Assembly (NCBI GenBank): GCA_035516175.1
Contig: DATJAO010000070.1
Span: 1 to 26,868 of the forward strand
DNA: 26,868 nt
DNA from: DASPSR01 sp035516175
GTDB lineage: Bacteria > Nitrospirota > UBA9217
Reading direction: 5' to 3'
The position numbers and the translations under genes are program-made. Numbering within the stretch: position 1 is the stretch's first letter; the number at the start of each line of letters is the position of its first letter. This document shows positions 16,001 to 22,448 of the stretch, one piece after another. A model generated the notes under the pieces. That model saw only the letters and a list, made by a program, of their open reading frames with translations. It ran no database searches and was not told the DNA's origin.

Positions 16001-16203
16001 GCTATAGTTTCCTCATGATTGCCGTTCTGCTGATCGAACAGCACGAGAACGCTTCCCGTGAGAGTATTGATTGAAACGCTCAGGATCCACTTGTGCTGTG
16101 CAAGATGCTGCTCAATCCGCTGCTTAAGGGATTCTGAGCGGTACAGACCCTCTACTTTATATCGGGCCCGTCCTTTTACCGATGTATGAACAGCCTGAAC
16201 CAC
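13057..16203 (-). CDS. Type II P-type cation ATPase with N-terminal HMA_2-like domain
   Basis: This 1048-residue membrane pump couples ATP hydrolysis to cation transport. Residues 1-75 are an HMA_2-like domain (KGRARYK, then NTLTGSVLVLF) without CxxC. A Pro/Gln-rich linker to about 140 follows, then the ATPase N-terminal domain. It has TGES (304-307), PEGLP in M4 (421-425), DKTGT with phosphorylated Asp464, MTGDGINDGPAL and, in M6, LLWINMISDIFPG. The M4 Glu and M6 Asn/Asp match Ca2+-ATPase-type (P2A) ligands, so Ca2+ or Mn2+ is likelier than a soft metal. The start is GTG after AAGGGGGG. Its neighbours are metK downstream and the 22-residue-repeat protein upstream. Fusion to HMA_2 is unlike classical P2A pumps but recalls some mycobacterial Ctp pumps. 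Confidence 0.93.
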   Translation of the reverse strand: MVQAVHTSVKGRARYKVEGLYRSESLKQRIEQHLAQHKWILSVSINTLTGSVLVLFDQQNGNHEETIASLLQSVVERSNGEPVQGKEYRLPSVPQEQGTVAVSPVRTAVSSPHTPTGKEVPSLRTVRKQVAKAEDQQEEPWHCMAKKDVLQRWGTSASDGLSEEAARLLYIQYGPNILPESVPRSGWSMFFDQFKSLPVALLGVAAGISVATGGFADAVVIMGVVVINASIGYYTENQTEKIIHGLKNLVQPTSTVIRSGVMRTIDAKEVVPGDLLVLRPGSYIAADARLIEVKNLSIDESALTGESMPVMKITNELLIPDIPLADRTNMVYMGTLVTGGQGLAVAVATGRFTEVGKIQTMVGEARPPDTPLERQMDHLGVQLVYITCIVCGIVFIVGILRGYGFLQMLKTSIALAVAAVPEGLPTVATTTLALGVRRMRGMNVLIRHLDAVETLGSVETICLDKTGTITMNKMSVVQIYTGMRRLDVADGVIRLDGKSVNPYTSVDLLRLLHLSVLCNESMVSGQEGDYIVEGSSTENALVNLALSAGVEVNSLRAQHPIFKLNHRSEDRHYMSTIHRSNDWQRLMALKGNPSDVLSLCKWYVKNGQQLDMDDDARAVFEAENERMAGKALRVLAMAYAVTNGDTLHSDEIIQQGLVWVGLVGMTDVVRSGVKNLIGTFHRAGIDTVMITGDQSPTAYAIGKELNLSKGEELEILDSTNLAQLEPEVMKALAGRVHVFARVSPANKLQIVQALQSAGKVIGMTGDGINDGPALKAADIGIALGHTGTDVAREVADVVLEDDNLETMVVAISQGRTIYNNLRKSVRYMISKNTSEIMIMFTALAAGMGQPFNVMQLLWINMISDIFPGLALAQEPPEPDVLLRPPRNPGEQLINTSDFKRLLFEASTISAGTLAAYGYGVMRYGQGPQASTMAFTNFVTAGLLHTISHRSETHSIFDAERLEPNRYLTVALAASLGVQSLTLFVPGLRGFLGMSPLNPFDLAISVGTAVAPLLINEATKKIAVPPPLLNGSSTVPVPALNGRQIAVIT

Positions 16204-16245
16204 GCATTATCCCCCCTTCGAAAATGAAAATCATCAGCAAACCGG

Positions 16246-16980
16246 TTACGGCACGGATGGTTTTGACTTCGGCAACGCGCTGCCGGCGACTTCCTTCACT
16301 CCTTCAACAACGCCGACCAGCATGTCCTTGACCGCCTTCACTGCCGTATTGCCGATCGAAGCTGCTGCATCAATAGCGCCGTTCACGGCCACCTTCGCTA
16401 CTTCTTCTGCGTTCCCTCCGACTTCTTTCGTAGCCTCTATTACGCCATCTACGGCACGCCGGGCTACCATGGCCACATCTGCGCCGACCTCAGCCGCGCC
16501 TTTGACGGCGCCCTTCACGGTCTGGCCCGCGACAGTAATGACATCGCCGCCCACGTCGCTTACGCCCATAACGAGCCCTTTTGCTACGCTCTTGGTGCTC
16601 AAAATAAGTCCCGTGCCGACCTCTTCTGTGGCCTGGATCGCGCCTTTGACCACATCCTTGGTGAGGCCAACCGCTTCACCGGCAACCGAGCCCGTTGCGC
16701 GAAGCGTGTTAGATACCGTATTTCGGACGATGCTGACGATTTCCGCCTCGATCTCATTGATCCCCTTTAAGCTGCTGATAACACCTTCTTTTACAGTAAA
16801 CCCCGCTTTCCCCATCTCTTCTGATGCTGCCGGGCTGCCTATGTTCTCTGCGCTTGACATGTCTGCCCCTCCTTTTTTACTCGTAGTAGTTATGACTTTA
16901 ACATCCGATTCAGATGATGTGCCGCGCGTACTGCGCTTCACGGTCTTCTTCGTCGGGGCCTTTTGTTTTTTGTCACTCAT
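16246..16980 (-). CDS. Amphipathic 22-residue-repeat protein (apolipoprotein/phasin-like)
   Basis: This 244-residue protein has a Lys/Ser/Thr-rich, probably disordered N-terminus (1-50). From about residue 68 to 235 it carries a precise 22-residue repeat; units begin at 112, 134, 156, 178, 200 and 222, each of the form KGA-[IV]-x3-x-x-EVG, then a Val/Ala-rich half. There is no signal peptide and no cysteine. A 22-residue (two 11-residue turns) periodicity is what lipid-surface-binding helices of apolipoproteins use, so peripheral binding to membranes, lipid or polymer granules is inferred. The ATG at 16980 has GAGGAGG upstream. It is 43 bp upstream of the ATPase and likely in its operon. I know of no named function. 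Confidence 0.8.
   Translation of the reverse strand: MSDKKQKAPTKKTVKRSTRGTSSESDVKVITTTSKKGGADMSSAENIGSPAASEEMGKAGFTVKEGVISSLKGINEIEAEIVSIVRNTVSNTLRATGSVAGEAVGLTKDVVKGAIQATEEVGTGLILSTKSVAKGLVMGVSDVGGDVITVAGQTVKGAVKGAAEVGADVAMVARRAVDGVIEATKEVGGNAEEVAKVAVNGAIDAAASIGNTAVKAVKDMLVGVVEGVKEVAGSALPKSKPSVP
16276..16779 (-). repeat. Tandem 66-bp-period coding repeat (about 7.5 units of 22 residues)
   Basis: The period is exact for at least the five units beginning at residues 112 to 200 (Gly at unit position 2 and Gly near position 12 of most units), and two weaker units precede them. The DNA copies are diverged, so the repeat is old and kept at the protein level rather than recently amplified. Confidence 0.75.
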
Positions 16981-17164
16981 AACGTTCCTCCTCACAAGGT
17001 TCACAGCACCTTAAGGTCCTCTATTTAACCTCGTGATATTTTGACAATTTTGGGAACGGATTACTGTGGGAGTGAAAATAAACTAAATTAAATATAGAAG
17101 CCTTCGTAACTGAAATTACGTACAAAGGTTGGAAAAGCCCCCGCCTCCCCGCATTCGGTTAATA

Positions 17165-17650
17165 CTATTTTTTTAAACCTTCGTCTGTTTTTGAGTAGAG
17201 ATGGTACGCATACCAGTAGGCTGCGAACCACGGTATGGCTCCCGCATTCCCCGTCAGAATCTGTGCGCTGCCCATTACGATCAAGGCCGCGAGAGCAGTC
17301 CCCCTGAGATCCATATCCCCGTCCGTGAGATTCTGTATCTGCCGGTCAACGCTCCTGAACGTCTCGCCAAGGTTACGACGAAGATCTGCAGATGGCACCT
17401 TCGGACCCTTTTGTTCCTCTAAGGAAAAAAGGTTCTTGGACCGGACATACTCCGCAATCGCACTTACCGTTGTCTGGTGAATCAAGAGTATGCTACCCGT
17501 AACTGGGTTCACCTCAATTGAGAGAACGCCGGGACACGCCGCTAACTGGTCCCCATGGGACTTAAGTGCTGCAAGGTTCCCTTTTTGTGAGGGGATTTTG
17601 ATCCGGAATCTCCCGGTTGAAACATGGGCAATGACGGCATCAGGAATCAT
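17165..17650 (-). CDS. HMA_2-like domain protein with C-terminal membrane segment
   Basis: In this 161-residue protein, residues 1-75 repeat the HMA_2-like signature (HVSTGRFRIK, then NPVTGSILLIHQ) seen in the ATPase N-terminus and the 10852-11223 protein, again without CxxC. After a charged linker a hydrophobic C-terminal region (about 115-152) holds one or two membrane segments, ending in a lysine pair. Its ATG overlaps the DUF5132 stop by 4 bp, so the two are translationally coupled. It is upstream of the repeat protein and ATPase on the same strand, with a 184-bp gap. It may be a membrane-tethered partner of the ATPase (inference). A weak hairpin follows the gene near 17100-17130. Confidence 0.75.
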   Translation of the reverse strand: MIPDAVIAHVSTGRFRIKIPSQKGNLAALKSHGDQLAACPGVLSIEVNPVTGSILLIHQTTVSAIAEYVRSKNLFSLEEQKGPKVPSADLRRNLGETFRSVDRQIQNLTDGDMDLRGTALAALIVMGSAQILTGNAGAIPWFAAYWYAYHLYSKTDEGLKK

Positions 17651-17940
17651 GGCGCAGCCGATTCCACTTTGGCCTGTGCGGTTGCTGCAGCCGCCGCAGT
17701 CGACTCGGACAGTTCCGCCTTAGCTTCAGCTACAATATCCTCTGTAATTTCAGCAACCTCCGCAAAGACTTCCTTGCCGCGCTCATACATCTGCATACCT
17801 CCTTTGATCGCGGCTTTCGCGAGAGGTTTCGCGATGTTTGCAAAAAGCGGAATTACCACAGGCGCCAATATTGCTGCGCCGATGCCGACAGCCAACCCGG
17901 TTACAAGATTCCCTTTCAATCCATCTTCCAAGAGCGCCAT
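17647..17940 (-). CDS. DUF5132 protein, small membrane protein with acidic Ala/Glu tail
   Basis: This 97-residue protein starts MALLEDGLKGNLVTGLAVG, a DUF5132 signature. It has one transmembrane segment (about 11-34) and then a helix rich in Ala, Glu and Lys (FAEVAEITEDIVAEAKAEL). The architecture recalls mycobacterial DUF1490/PacL proteins, small membrane partners of P-type ATPases; that is an analogy of layout and I do not claim homology. AAAGGAGG precedes the ATG. It is the first gene of the block running toward the ATPase, overlapping the HMA_2-like gene by 4 bp, and a Pho-box-like element lies about 100 bp upstream. Confidence 0.82.
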   Translation of the reverse strand: MALLEDGLKGNLVTGLAVGIGAAILAPVVIPLFANIAKPLAKAAIKGGMQMYERGKEVFAEVAEITEDIVAEAKAELSESTAAAAATAQAKVESAAP

Positions 17941-18021
17941 ATCAAAGCCTCCTTTCTTAACTGTAACTCCCTAAATTTAGCTCGATTTTTTAGCACTGTC
18001 TATCTTGTCTTTCATTACTTA
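17941..18021. other. Intergenic region, no gene
   Basis: This AT-rich divergent region continues to 18380 and contains the two candidate promoters listed at 18022 and 18234. No reading frame with a ribosome binding site is present. An imperfect A/T-rich inverted repeat (ATCGT near 18177, ACGAT near 18203) lies within it; its role is unclear. Confidence 0.35.
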
Positions 18022-18068
18022 CCTATAAGAATTTTTTCTGCTACTTATTTATTACAAGTTGATTAGAT
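18022..18068 (-). promoter_or_regulatory. Pho-box-like direct repeats upstream of the DUF5132 operon
   Basis: On the minus strand three repeats sit 11 bp apart: ATCTAATC (18068-18061), TTGTAATA (18057-18050) and AAGTAGCA (18046-18039). TATAGG at 18027-18022 could be the -10. The first and third units match the core only partly, so this is the weakest of the five candidate sites. Confidence 0.3.
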
Positions 18069-18233
18069 CGCCGTCCCTAATTTCATTGAGACGATAAAAT
18101 TATAGAACAGTCGTCCTGACAAAAAAAAATCACTACTTTATTATTATATCGCACAGTCGAGAAAATTACTGATCTAATCGTTAAAAAAGGCCTCACTTTT
18201 TTTTACGATGACAGACGTTGACAGACTTGCTTT

Positions 18234-18263
18234 TTTACACAACGGCTACTATCTTTATATAAA
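18234..18263 (+). promoter_or_regulatory. Candidate sigma-70 promoter for the PAF-acetylhydrolase-like gene
   Basis: TTTACA (18234-18239) and TATAAA (18258-18263) are 18 bp apart. The start would be about 18270, leaving a leader near 110 nt. The surroundings are very AT-rich, so chance matches are likely. Confidence 0.3.
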
Positions 18264-18380
18264 ATACCTTTTTATTTTCCATATGGACTGCATTGCAAGA
18301 AGACGAGAAGAATTTTCGTGTACTATATTGTGCATATCCAATTGATTAATATCTGGTAAGTTTACAACGGGACGTGAACT

Positions 18381-19841
18381 ATGAGACCGCTTGAGTATGT
18401 TATTCTGTTTCTCGACCAGCTCTGTGTCATGTGGTTGATCTTCCCAAGGAGAAACATTCATAAGGTGACGTTCATTTTTTTGGCTGTCACTTCGATAGCT
18501 GCACTCATAGTTCACTTTATCACAGAGGGGTATCGCTGGCACATGCTCCCAGCATATTCTCTCGTGATAGCTTCGGTTATCTTCACGATAAAAAACGGGT
18601 TCGTGTCAACGCGCATAAGCAACCCTTATGAAATGACCAGAGGTATAGTCGTCGCATTCGGCACGCTGTATCTAACTATTGCGGTGGCGTTACCTGCGTA
18701 TTTATTTCCTGTTTTCAAATTTGAAAAGCCAACCGGGCCTTATGCGGTTGGAACGGTATCACGATATTGGATCGATCATTCCCGACACGGAGACCAGCCA
18801 AGGGGAACCTTGAATCCTCGCGAACTTGTGGTTCAGATATGGTATCCTGCTCAACCTTCAAGAGGTCTGCTGACAGCGCCTTATCATCCAAATATCGACT
18901 ATCTGACCGAAGAACTGTCGCGCACATTTGGACTTCCCCGACTGATGTTAAGCAACTTTCACTATGTAATGTCGAATTCTCTAATGGGGGCGCAGATCTC
19001 CACATCCCGGCCACAATTTCCCGTACTCTTTTTTTCTCATGCTTTCAACGGTTATAGGTTCCAGAATACATTTCAAGTGGAAGAGCTGGCGAGCCATGGA
19101 TATATCGTCGTTGGCATTGATCACTCTTACGTATCTACCGGCACTATGTTTCCTGACGGCCGGTTTATCCCAGCGCATCGCCTCGATCATTTTACTGAGG
19201 ATGGGCTGAGACCTTTCTTAGACGAATGGGTTGCAGATGCACGGTTCGTACTGGATCAGCTATCGAGGATCAACGCTGCTGATCCTAAGAATATGTTTAC
19301 CAATAGGCTTGATCTGAACAAAGTCGGATACTTTGGGCATTCTTTCGGCGGGTCTGCAGCGGCACAGACACTGTCTATTGACAGCCGTTTTAAAGCGGGC
19401 ATTAATATGGATGGATATCCCTTCGGCACCGCTCATAGTCATGGATTAAAGCAACCGTTTCTGTATCTGCAAAGCGATCGCTCTTTAACAGAAGTATCAG
19501 ATGAAGAATTAGCGTCCATGAATATGACGCGGCAGGAATTGCAGATTTATGCATCTGAGTGGAATAGAAGGATGCAGAGAATTTGCAGCAAAGGCTATAT
19601 CATAAAAATTAAAGGAACTGGACACTTTGATTTTTCCGATTGTCCCTTGTGGACACCGCTTGCATCGTGGCTTGGTTTTACGGGTAAAATCTCCCCAAAA
19701 CGAATTCATAGTATCATCAACGTCTATACGCTCGCCTTCTTTGATAAATACCTTCAAGGACAGGATTCTTCATTACTGAAGGGATCTTCTCCTAAATATC
19801 CGGAAGTGGAATACCTATCTACGTATAGCATGAGGCCGTAG
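18381..19841 (+). CDS. Membrane-anchored alpha/beta hydrolase, PAF-acetylhydrolase-like
   Basis: The N-terminal 112 residues hold about four hydrophobic helices (near 3-20, 29-47, 55-72, 90-111). The following ~370-residue domain is an alpha/beta hydrolase similar to platelet-activating factor acetylhydrolase II. Candidate catalytic residues are Ser321 in FGHSFGGS, Asp344 in NMDGYPFG and His415 in GTGHFDF. ELVVQIWYPA and HAFNGYRFQ are family-like strands. It may hydrolyse short acyl chains or oxidised lipids at the membrane, or another ester; the substrate cannot be read from the sequence. The ATG at 18381 lacks a strong ribosome binding site. It stands alone on the plus strand, divergent from the DUF5132 operon. 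Confidence 0.85.
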   Translation: MRPLEYVILFLDQLCVMWLIFPRRNIHKVTFIFLAVTSIAALIVHFITEGYRWHMLPAYSLVIASVIFTIKNGFVSTRISNPYEMTRGIVVAFGTLYLTIAVALPAYLFPVFKFEKPTGPYAVGTVSRYWIDHSRHGDQPRGTLNPRELVVQIWYPAQPSRGLLTAPYHPNIDYLTEELSRTFGLPRLMLSNFHYVMSNSLMGAQISTSRPQFPVLFFSHAFNGYRFQNTFQVEELASHGYIVVGIDHSYVSTGTMFPDGRFIPAHRLDHFTEDGLRPFLDEWVADARFVLDQLSRINAADPKNMFTNRLDLNKVGYFGHSFGGSAAAQTLSIDSRFKAGINMDGYPFGTAHSHGLKQPFLYLQSDRSLTEVSDEELASMNMTRQELQIYASEWNRRMQRICSKGYIIKIKGTGHFDFSDCPLWTPLASWLGFTGKISPKRIHSIINVYTLAFFDKYLQGQDSSLLKGSSPKYPEVEYLSTYSMRP

Positions 19842-19963
19842 TAGATGACATCGTTCCTTATCGTACGGCACTGCTGCGTACTTGCTGTGCCCGTAATCTG
19901 CCTAAATTTTTCGGATGAAATGGCCAAACGATGCGATCCCGGGAGCAAAGTATTTTTTCATTT

Positions 19964-19997
19964 TTGTAATATACATGTAACATTCTCTGAATATAAT
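19964..19997 (+). promoter_or_regulatory. Pho-box-like repeat pair with perfect -10
   Basis: TTGTAATA starts at 19964 and ATGTAACA starts at 19975, 11 bp apart. A perfect TATAAT at 19992-19997 follows 9 bp after the second core, the same spacing as at 10486-10541. No -35 hexamer is visible in the normal place, as expected for an activator-dependent promoter. The start would be about 20004, just before the GGAGGT site of the 20021 gene. Confidence 0.55.
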
Positions 19998-20020
19998 ACT
20001 GACAGTTTAGGGAGGTAAAT

Positions 20021-20230
20021 ATGCACATTTCTCGATGGGCAATCGGGAACGAGTCGCATCCAAAGATGGAAAATGAATTGATATGCCCGTACCTGAGGGC
20101 GATAAGCAATTTTTGTTCAGCCTCAACTATGGTTGCAACCATTAAAAGTGAAAGAAAGGCAAGTTATTGCAGCACAGAAGAATATGACCGCTGTCCGCTG
20201 TTTCTCGCGAAGGTTTTGCGAGGGGAATAA
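20021..20230 (+). CDS. Small four-cysteine protein, unknown function
   Basis: This 69-residue protein has a strong ribosome binding site (GGGAGGT, 7 bp from the ATG). Four cysteines, Cys22 (ICPYL), Cys32 (FCSAS), Cys50 (YCST) and Cys58 (DRCPLFLA), form a C-x9-C-x17-C-x7-C pattern. I have the impression of a recurrent family of small Cys4 proteins with a CPxL...YC...CPxFLA pattern, but I cannot name it. The cysteines could bind zinc or an iron-sulfur cluster. It is the first gene after the Pho-box-like promoter at 19964 and is 68 bp upstream of a DUF3562 gene. Confidence 0.6.
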   Translation: MHISRWAIGNESHPKMENELICPYLRAISNFCSASTMVATIKSERKASYCSTEEYDRCPLFLAKVLRGE

Positions 20231-20298
20231 GAAAGACATCGTATGGTTATCAAACCGGCGCTTAGTAACGAGCTTTCCATGGGAGAGAGGAGGAACAT

Positions 20299-20526
20299 AT
20301 GCCTGAACAAAGTGTAAATAGTAGCAACCCGCTCTCGGATGAAAAGGAATATGATCAGCATGCCCGTGCCATTCAGAAACTCGCGCAGGAACTCGGGGTC
20401 CCCGTTGAGGAAGTAAGTCGGCCGTACCGGGAAATCCTTGAAGTCCTCAAAAAGGAGGCAAAGGTAAGAGCCTTCCTGCCTGTCCTCGTCAGCCGGAGCG
20501 TAAAAGAGAGACTGCGGCAAAGGTGA
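20299..20526 (+). CDS. DUF3562 family protein, copy 2
   Basis: This 75-residue protein has the DUF3562 elements AIQKLAQEL, PYREILEVLKKEAKVRAFLP and the basic VKERLRQR end. A strong GAGGAGG lies upstream of the ATG. It probably shares the 19964 promoter with the Cys4 gene. It is shorter than copy 1 (11414-11674), which has an extra C-terminal tail. It lies 124 bp upstream of the second zinc-ribbon gene, so the zinc-ribbon plus DUF3562 association occurs twice in the window. Function unknown. Confidence 0.72.
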   Translation: MPEQSVNSSNPLSDEKEYDQHARAIQKLAQELGVPVEEVSRPYREILEVLKKEAKVRAFLPVLVSRSVKERLRQR

Positions 20527-20650
20527 TCTGTGAGAACCTTAACAGAGAATCAGTACCATTTATGGCAAGAACTCACCATGTAACAGTTGAATATAACACC
20601 TTTTTCTAAAATATTTTGCCAATCACTTCTCTATAGCGATAGAGGCATCG

Positions 20651-20926
20651 ATGTCTAAGAACACTATCAAAAAAATAAGTTGCCCTAATTGTGCATCGGA
20701 GGCCCTATATCGTGATGGGAAGGCCTGGACAGGCAAACAGCGCTATCTTTGTTTAATGTGCGGAACGCAATTTACCGCTTCTCATCGGACGAGAGTTCAA
20801 GTAAGACCGCGGTGTAGTGCATGCGGAAGCTTCATGCATCTCTATAGGAATGAGCATACAGCGGTACGTTTCAGGTGTTCACGGTATCCCCTCTGCAAGA
20901 CGTACAAGAAAATTCTAAAGACCTAA
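20651..20926 (+). CDS. Tandem zinc-ribbon protein, copy 2
   Basis: This 91-residue protein is a paralog of the 10569-10871 product with the same two ribbons: Cys11, Cys14, Cys34, Cys37 (ALYRDG, KQRYLCLMCGTQF) and Cys55, Cys58, Cys76, Cys82 (RFRCSRYPLC). It lacks the C-terminal extension of copy 1. As there, the first ribbon is IS1 InsA-like and the second topoisomerase-like, with no catalytic domain. No strong ribosome binding site is visible and no 11-bp repeat array precedes it, though ATGTAACA occurs singly at 20578-20585. It may be transcribed with the DUF3562 gene. Confidence 0.72.
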   Translation: MSKNTIKKISCPNCASEALYRDGKAWTGKQRYLCLMCGTQFTASHRTRVQVRPRCSACGSFMHLYRNEHTAVRFRCSRYPLCKTYKKILKT

Positions 20927-21006
20927 GGACGCGCCGAATACTATGAGCCGCGATTTCCAACCTGCTGACTCGATTGCGAAACACACAAGTTGGTGCTTCC
21001 AGAATT

Positions 21007-21378
21007 TCATTTCTTTTTGCGTGCCTTAGGGCGTGCTTTGGGGCGCGCTGCGCTGCCCCTCCCTTCGAGTATAGAGATCTGTTCCTCGAGGTCCTTGATC
21101 CGGACCACGACGTCCTTCACCCCGGTGTCGCGTGCAGGGTTTTTAACCTTCGTGCCGCTCATGAGTGCATAGACCTTGGCGCCTAGATCGGTGATCGCTT
21201 CGTGGATTCTGGTCTTGAGTGTTAACACTTTATACTGCCGCATTCCTTCTTCGGTGAGTTCCTCTGCTTTCTTCTGCACGACGATGGCGCCCTGCTTCAT
21301 TGCCGCCATGCCTTTTTCGAGCCCTTCCTGCAGGTCTTTCTTGATCATCTCCCAGTTAATGCTCTCCATATAGCTCAT
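21007..21378 (-). CDS. Coiled-coil, phasin-like small protein
   Basis: This 123-residue helical protein has no signal peptide or membrane segment. Residues 9-70 are amphipathic (KKDLQEGLEKGMAAMKQG, KKAEELTEEGMRQY), a short linker follows, then a second helix (VVVRIKDLEEQISILEGR) that could form a coiled coil. The tail is a basic PKARPKARKKK, fit to bind nucleic acid or acidic surfaces. The ribosome binding site GGGGAGGTGATC is very strong, suggesting abundant product. Layout recalls phasins or alanine-rich histone H1-like proteins, but no motif decides. It is convergent with the zinc-ribbon gene and divergent from the lipase gene. Confidence 0.68.
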   Translation of the reverse strand: MSYMESINWEMIKKDLQEGLEKGMAAMKQGAIVVQKKAEELTEEGMRQYKVLTLKTRIHEAITDLGAKVYALMSGTKVKNPARDTGVKDVVVRIKDLEEQISILEGRGSAARPKARPKARKKK

Positions 21379-21513
21379 ACGATCACCTCCCCTATATACG
21401 GATTGCCTCAGTAATTCCTAATTTTTTAGATTTGGAACGTTGTTACCTCTATGAAAGTACTATAGGCAAGAATAAATTGCAAGAATTTTAACGGGAACCA
21501 CCCGTTTGATCAG

Positions 21514-21544
21514 TTGCCCCTTGCTTTTTAAAATAATGTATAAT
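21514..21544 (+). promoter_or_regulatory. Candidate promoter of the lipase-like gene
   Basis: A perfect TATAAT at 21539-21544 is preceded by TTGCCC at 21514-21519, a long 19-bp spacer. The predicted start near 21551 leaves a leader of about 38 nt. Confidence 0.35.
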
Positions 21545-21588
21545 ATTATCTACAGTGACAAAGACGTCAAAAACGACTTTCTTGTATC

Positions 21589-22305
21589 GTGATCACAGAA
21601 AATCAAACAAGGGATAACACGAGTGAGTGCGTGATCCTGTTGCATGGTCTAGGCCGCTTTAGACAATCTATGCGCAGGCTCGAGCAGCATCTAAAAGACC
21701 TCGGCTATACAACCATTAACCTCCCCTATCCCTCAACAACCAAATCGATCGAGACGATTGCAGAAACGCATCTTGCACGCGCCGTACAAGGCTGTGAAGA
21801 AGGCGGAGCGGTTAAAATTCATTTTGTCGGCCATTCTCTAGGCGGCCTCATCGTCCGTCAGTACCTCCAGCAGCATTCGGTACCTGCAGGCAGCCGACTC
21901 GTCATGCTCTCACCACCGAATCAGGGGAGCGAGCTTGTCGATCTGCTCATGCATCTCCCCCTCTACCGATGGATTACCGGCCCGGCCGGCCAGCAGATCG
22001 GCAGGGGGCCGGAGTCCTTGGTCAATCGCTTGAAGCCCGTTGGGATTGACGTCGGCGTGATTGCGGGTAACCTGAGCATCAATCTTCTGTTCTCTGCGTT
22101 CATGGACGGACCTGACGACGGCATGGTCTCGGTGAAAAGCACCATGATCCCTGAGATGCGCGACTTCATCATCGTCCCCAATACCCACACGTTTATCATG
22201 AGAGATCCGCCGGTGATGAGGCAGGTCGCGCATTTCCTCAGGCACGGCAAGTTCGACCACAGAGGGACGGGTGAGCAGGACAGAAAGCCGGCCCGAGCGT
22301 TATAG
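21589..22305 (+). CDS. Alpha/beta hydrolase, lipase/PGAP1-like esterase
   Basis: This 238-residue cytoplasmic-looking hydrolase begins with a VILLHGLGR oxyanion strand. Ser83 lies in FVGHSLGG, Asp177 in GPDDGMVS and His200 in PNTHTF, a complete catalytic triad in normal order. SPPNQGSE and the DG-x-V segment are typical of triacylglycerol-lipase or PGAP1-like esterases. The track start is a GTG at 21589 with no clear ribosome binding site, so the exact start is uncertain. No signal peptide is visible, so secretion is not supported. Substrate unknown. Confidence 0.85.
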   Translation: MITENQTRDNTSECVILLHGLGRFRQSMRRLEQHLKDLGYTTINLPYPSTTKSIETIAETHLARAVQGCEEGGAVKIHFVGHSLGGLIVRQYLQQHSVPAGSRLVMLSPPNQGSELVDLLMHLPLYRWITGPAGQQIGRGPESLVNRLKPVGIDVGVIAGNLSINLLFSAFMDGPDDGMVSVKSTMIPEMRDFIIVPNTHTFIMRDPPVMRQVAHFLRHGKFDHRGTGEQDRKPARAL

Positions 22306-22448
22306 AATCCGCAGATTTGTTCTCAAGTCCGTCGACAGCATGCTCCTTATCTCCTCGCGTGAATAATCCCGTTTGCCGACTGTCGTCGCACACATCCCCA
22401 TTCGCCGTTCATACCTCCAATGCACTACGCGGAGGCACTGCAGCTCTT

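Noticed and set aside
20578..20585. Single ATGTAACA upstream of the second zinc-ribbon gene as a Pho box
   Set aside because: No partner repeat 11 bp away; the nearest similar core is 13 bp downstream.
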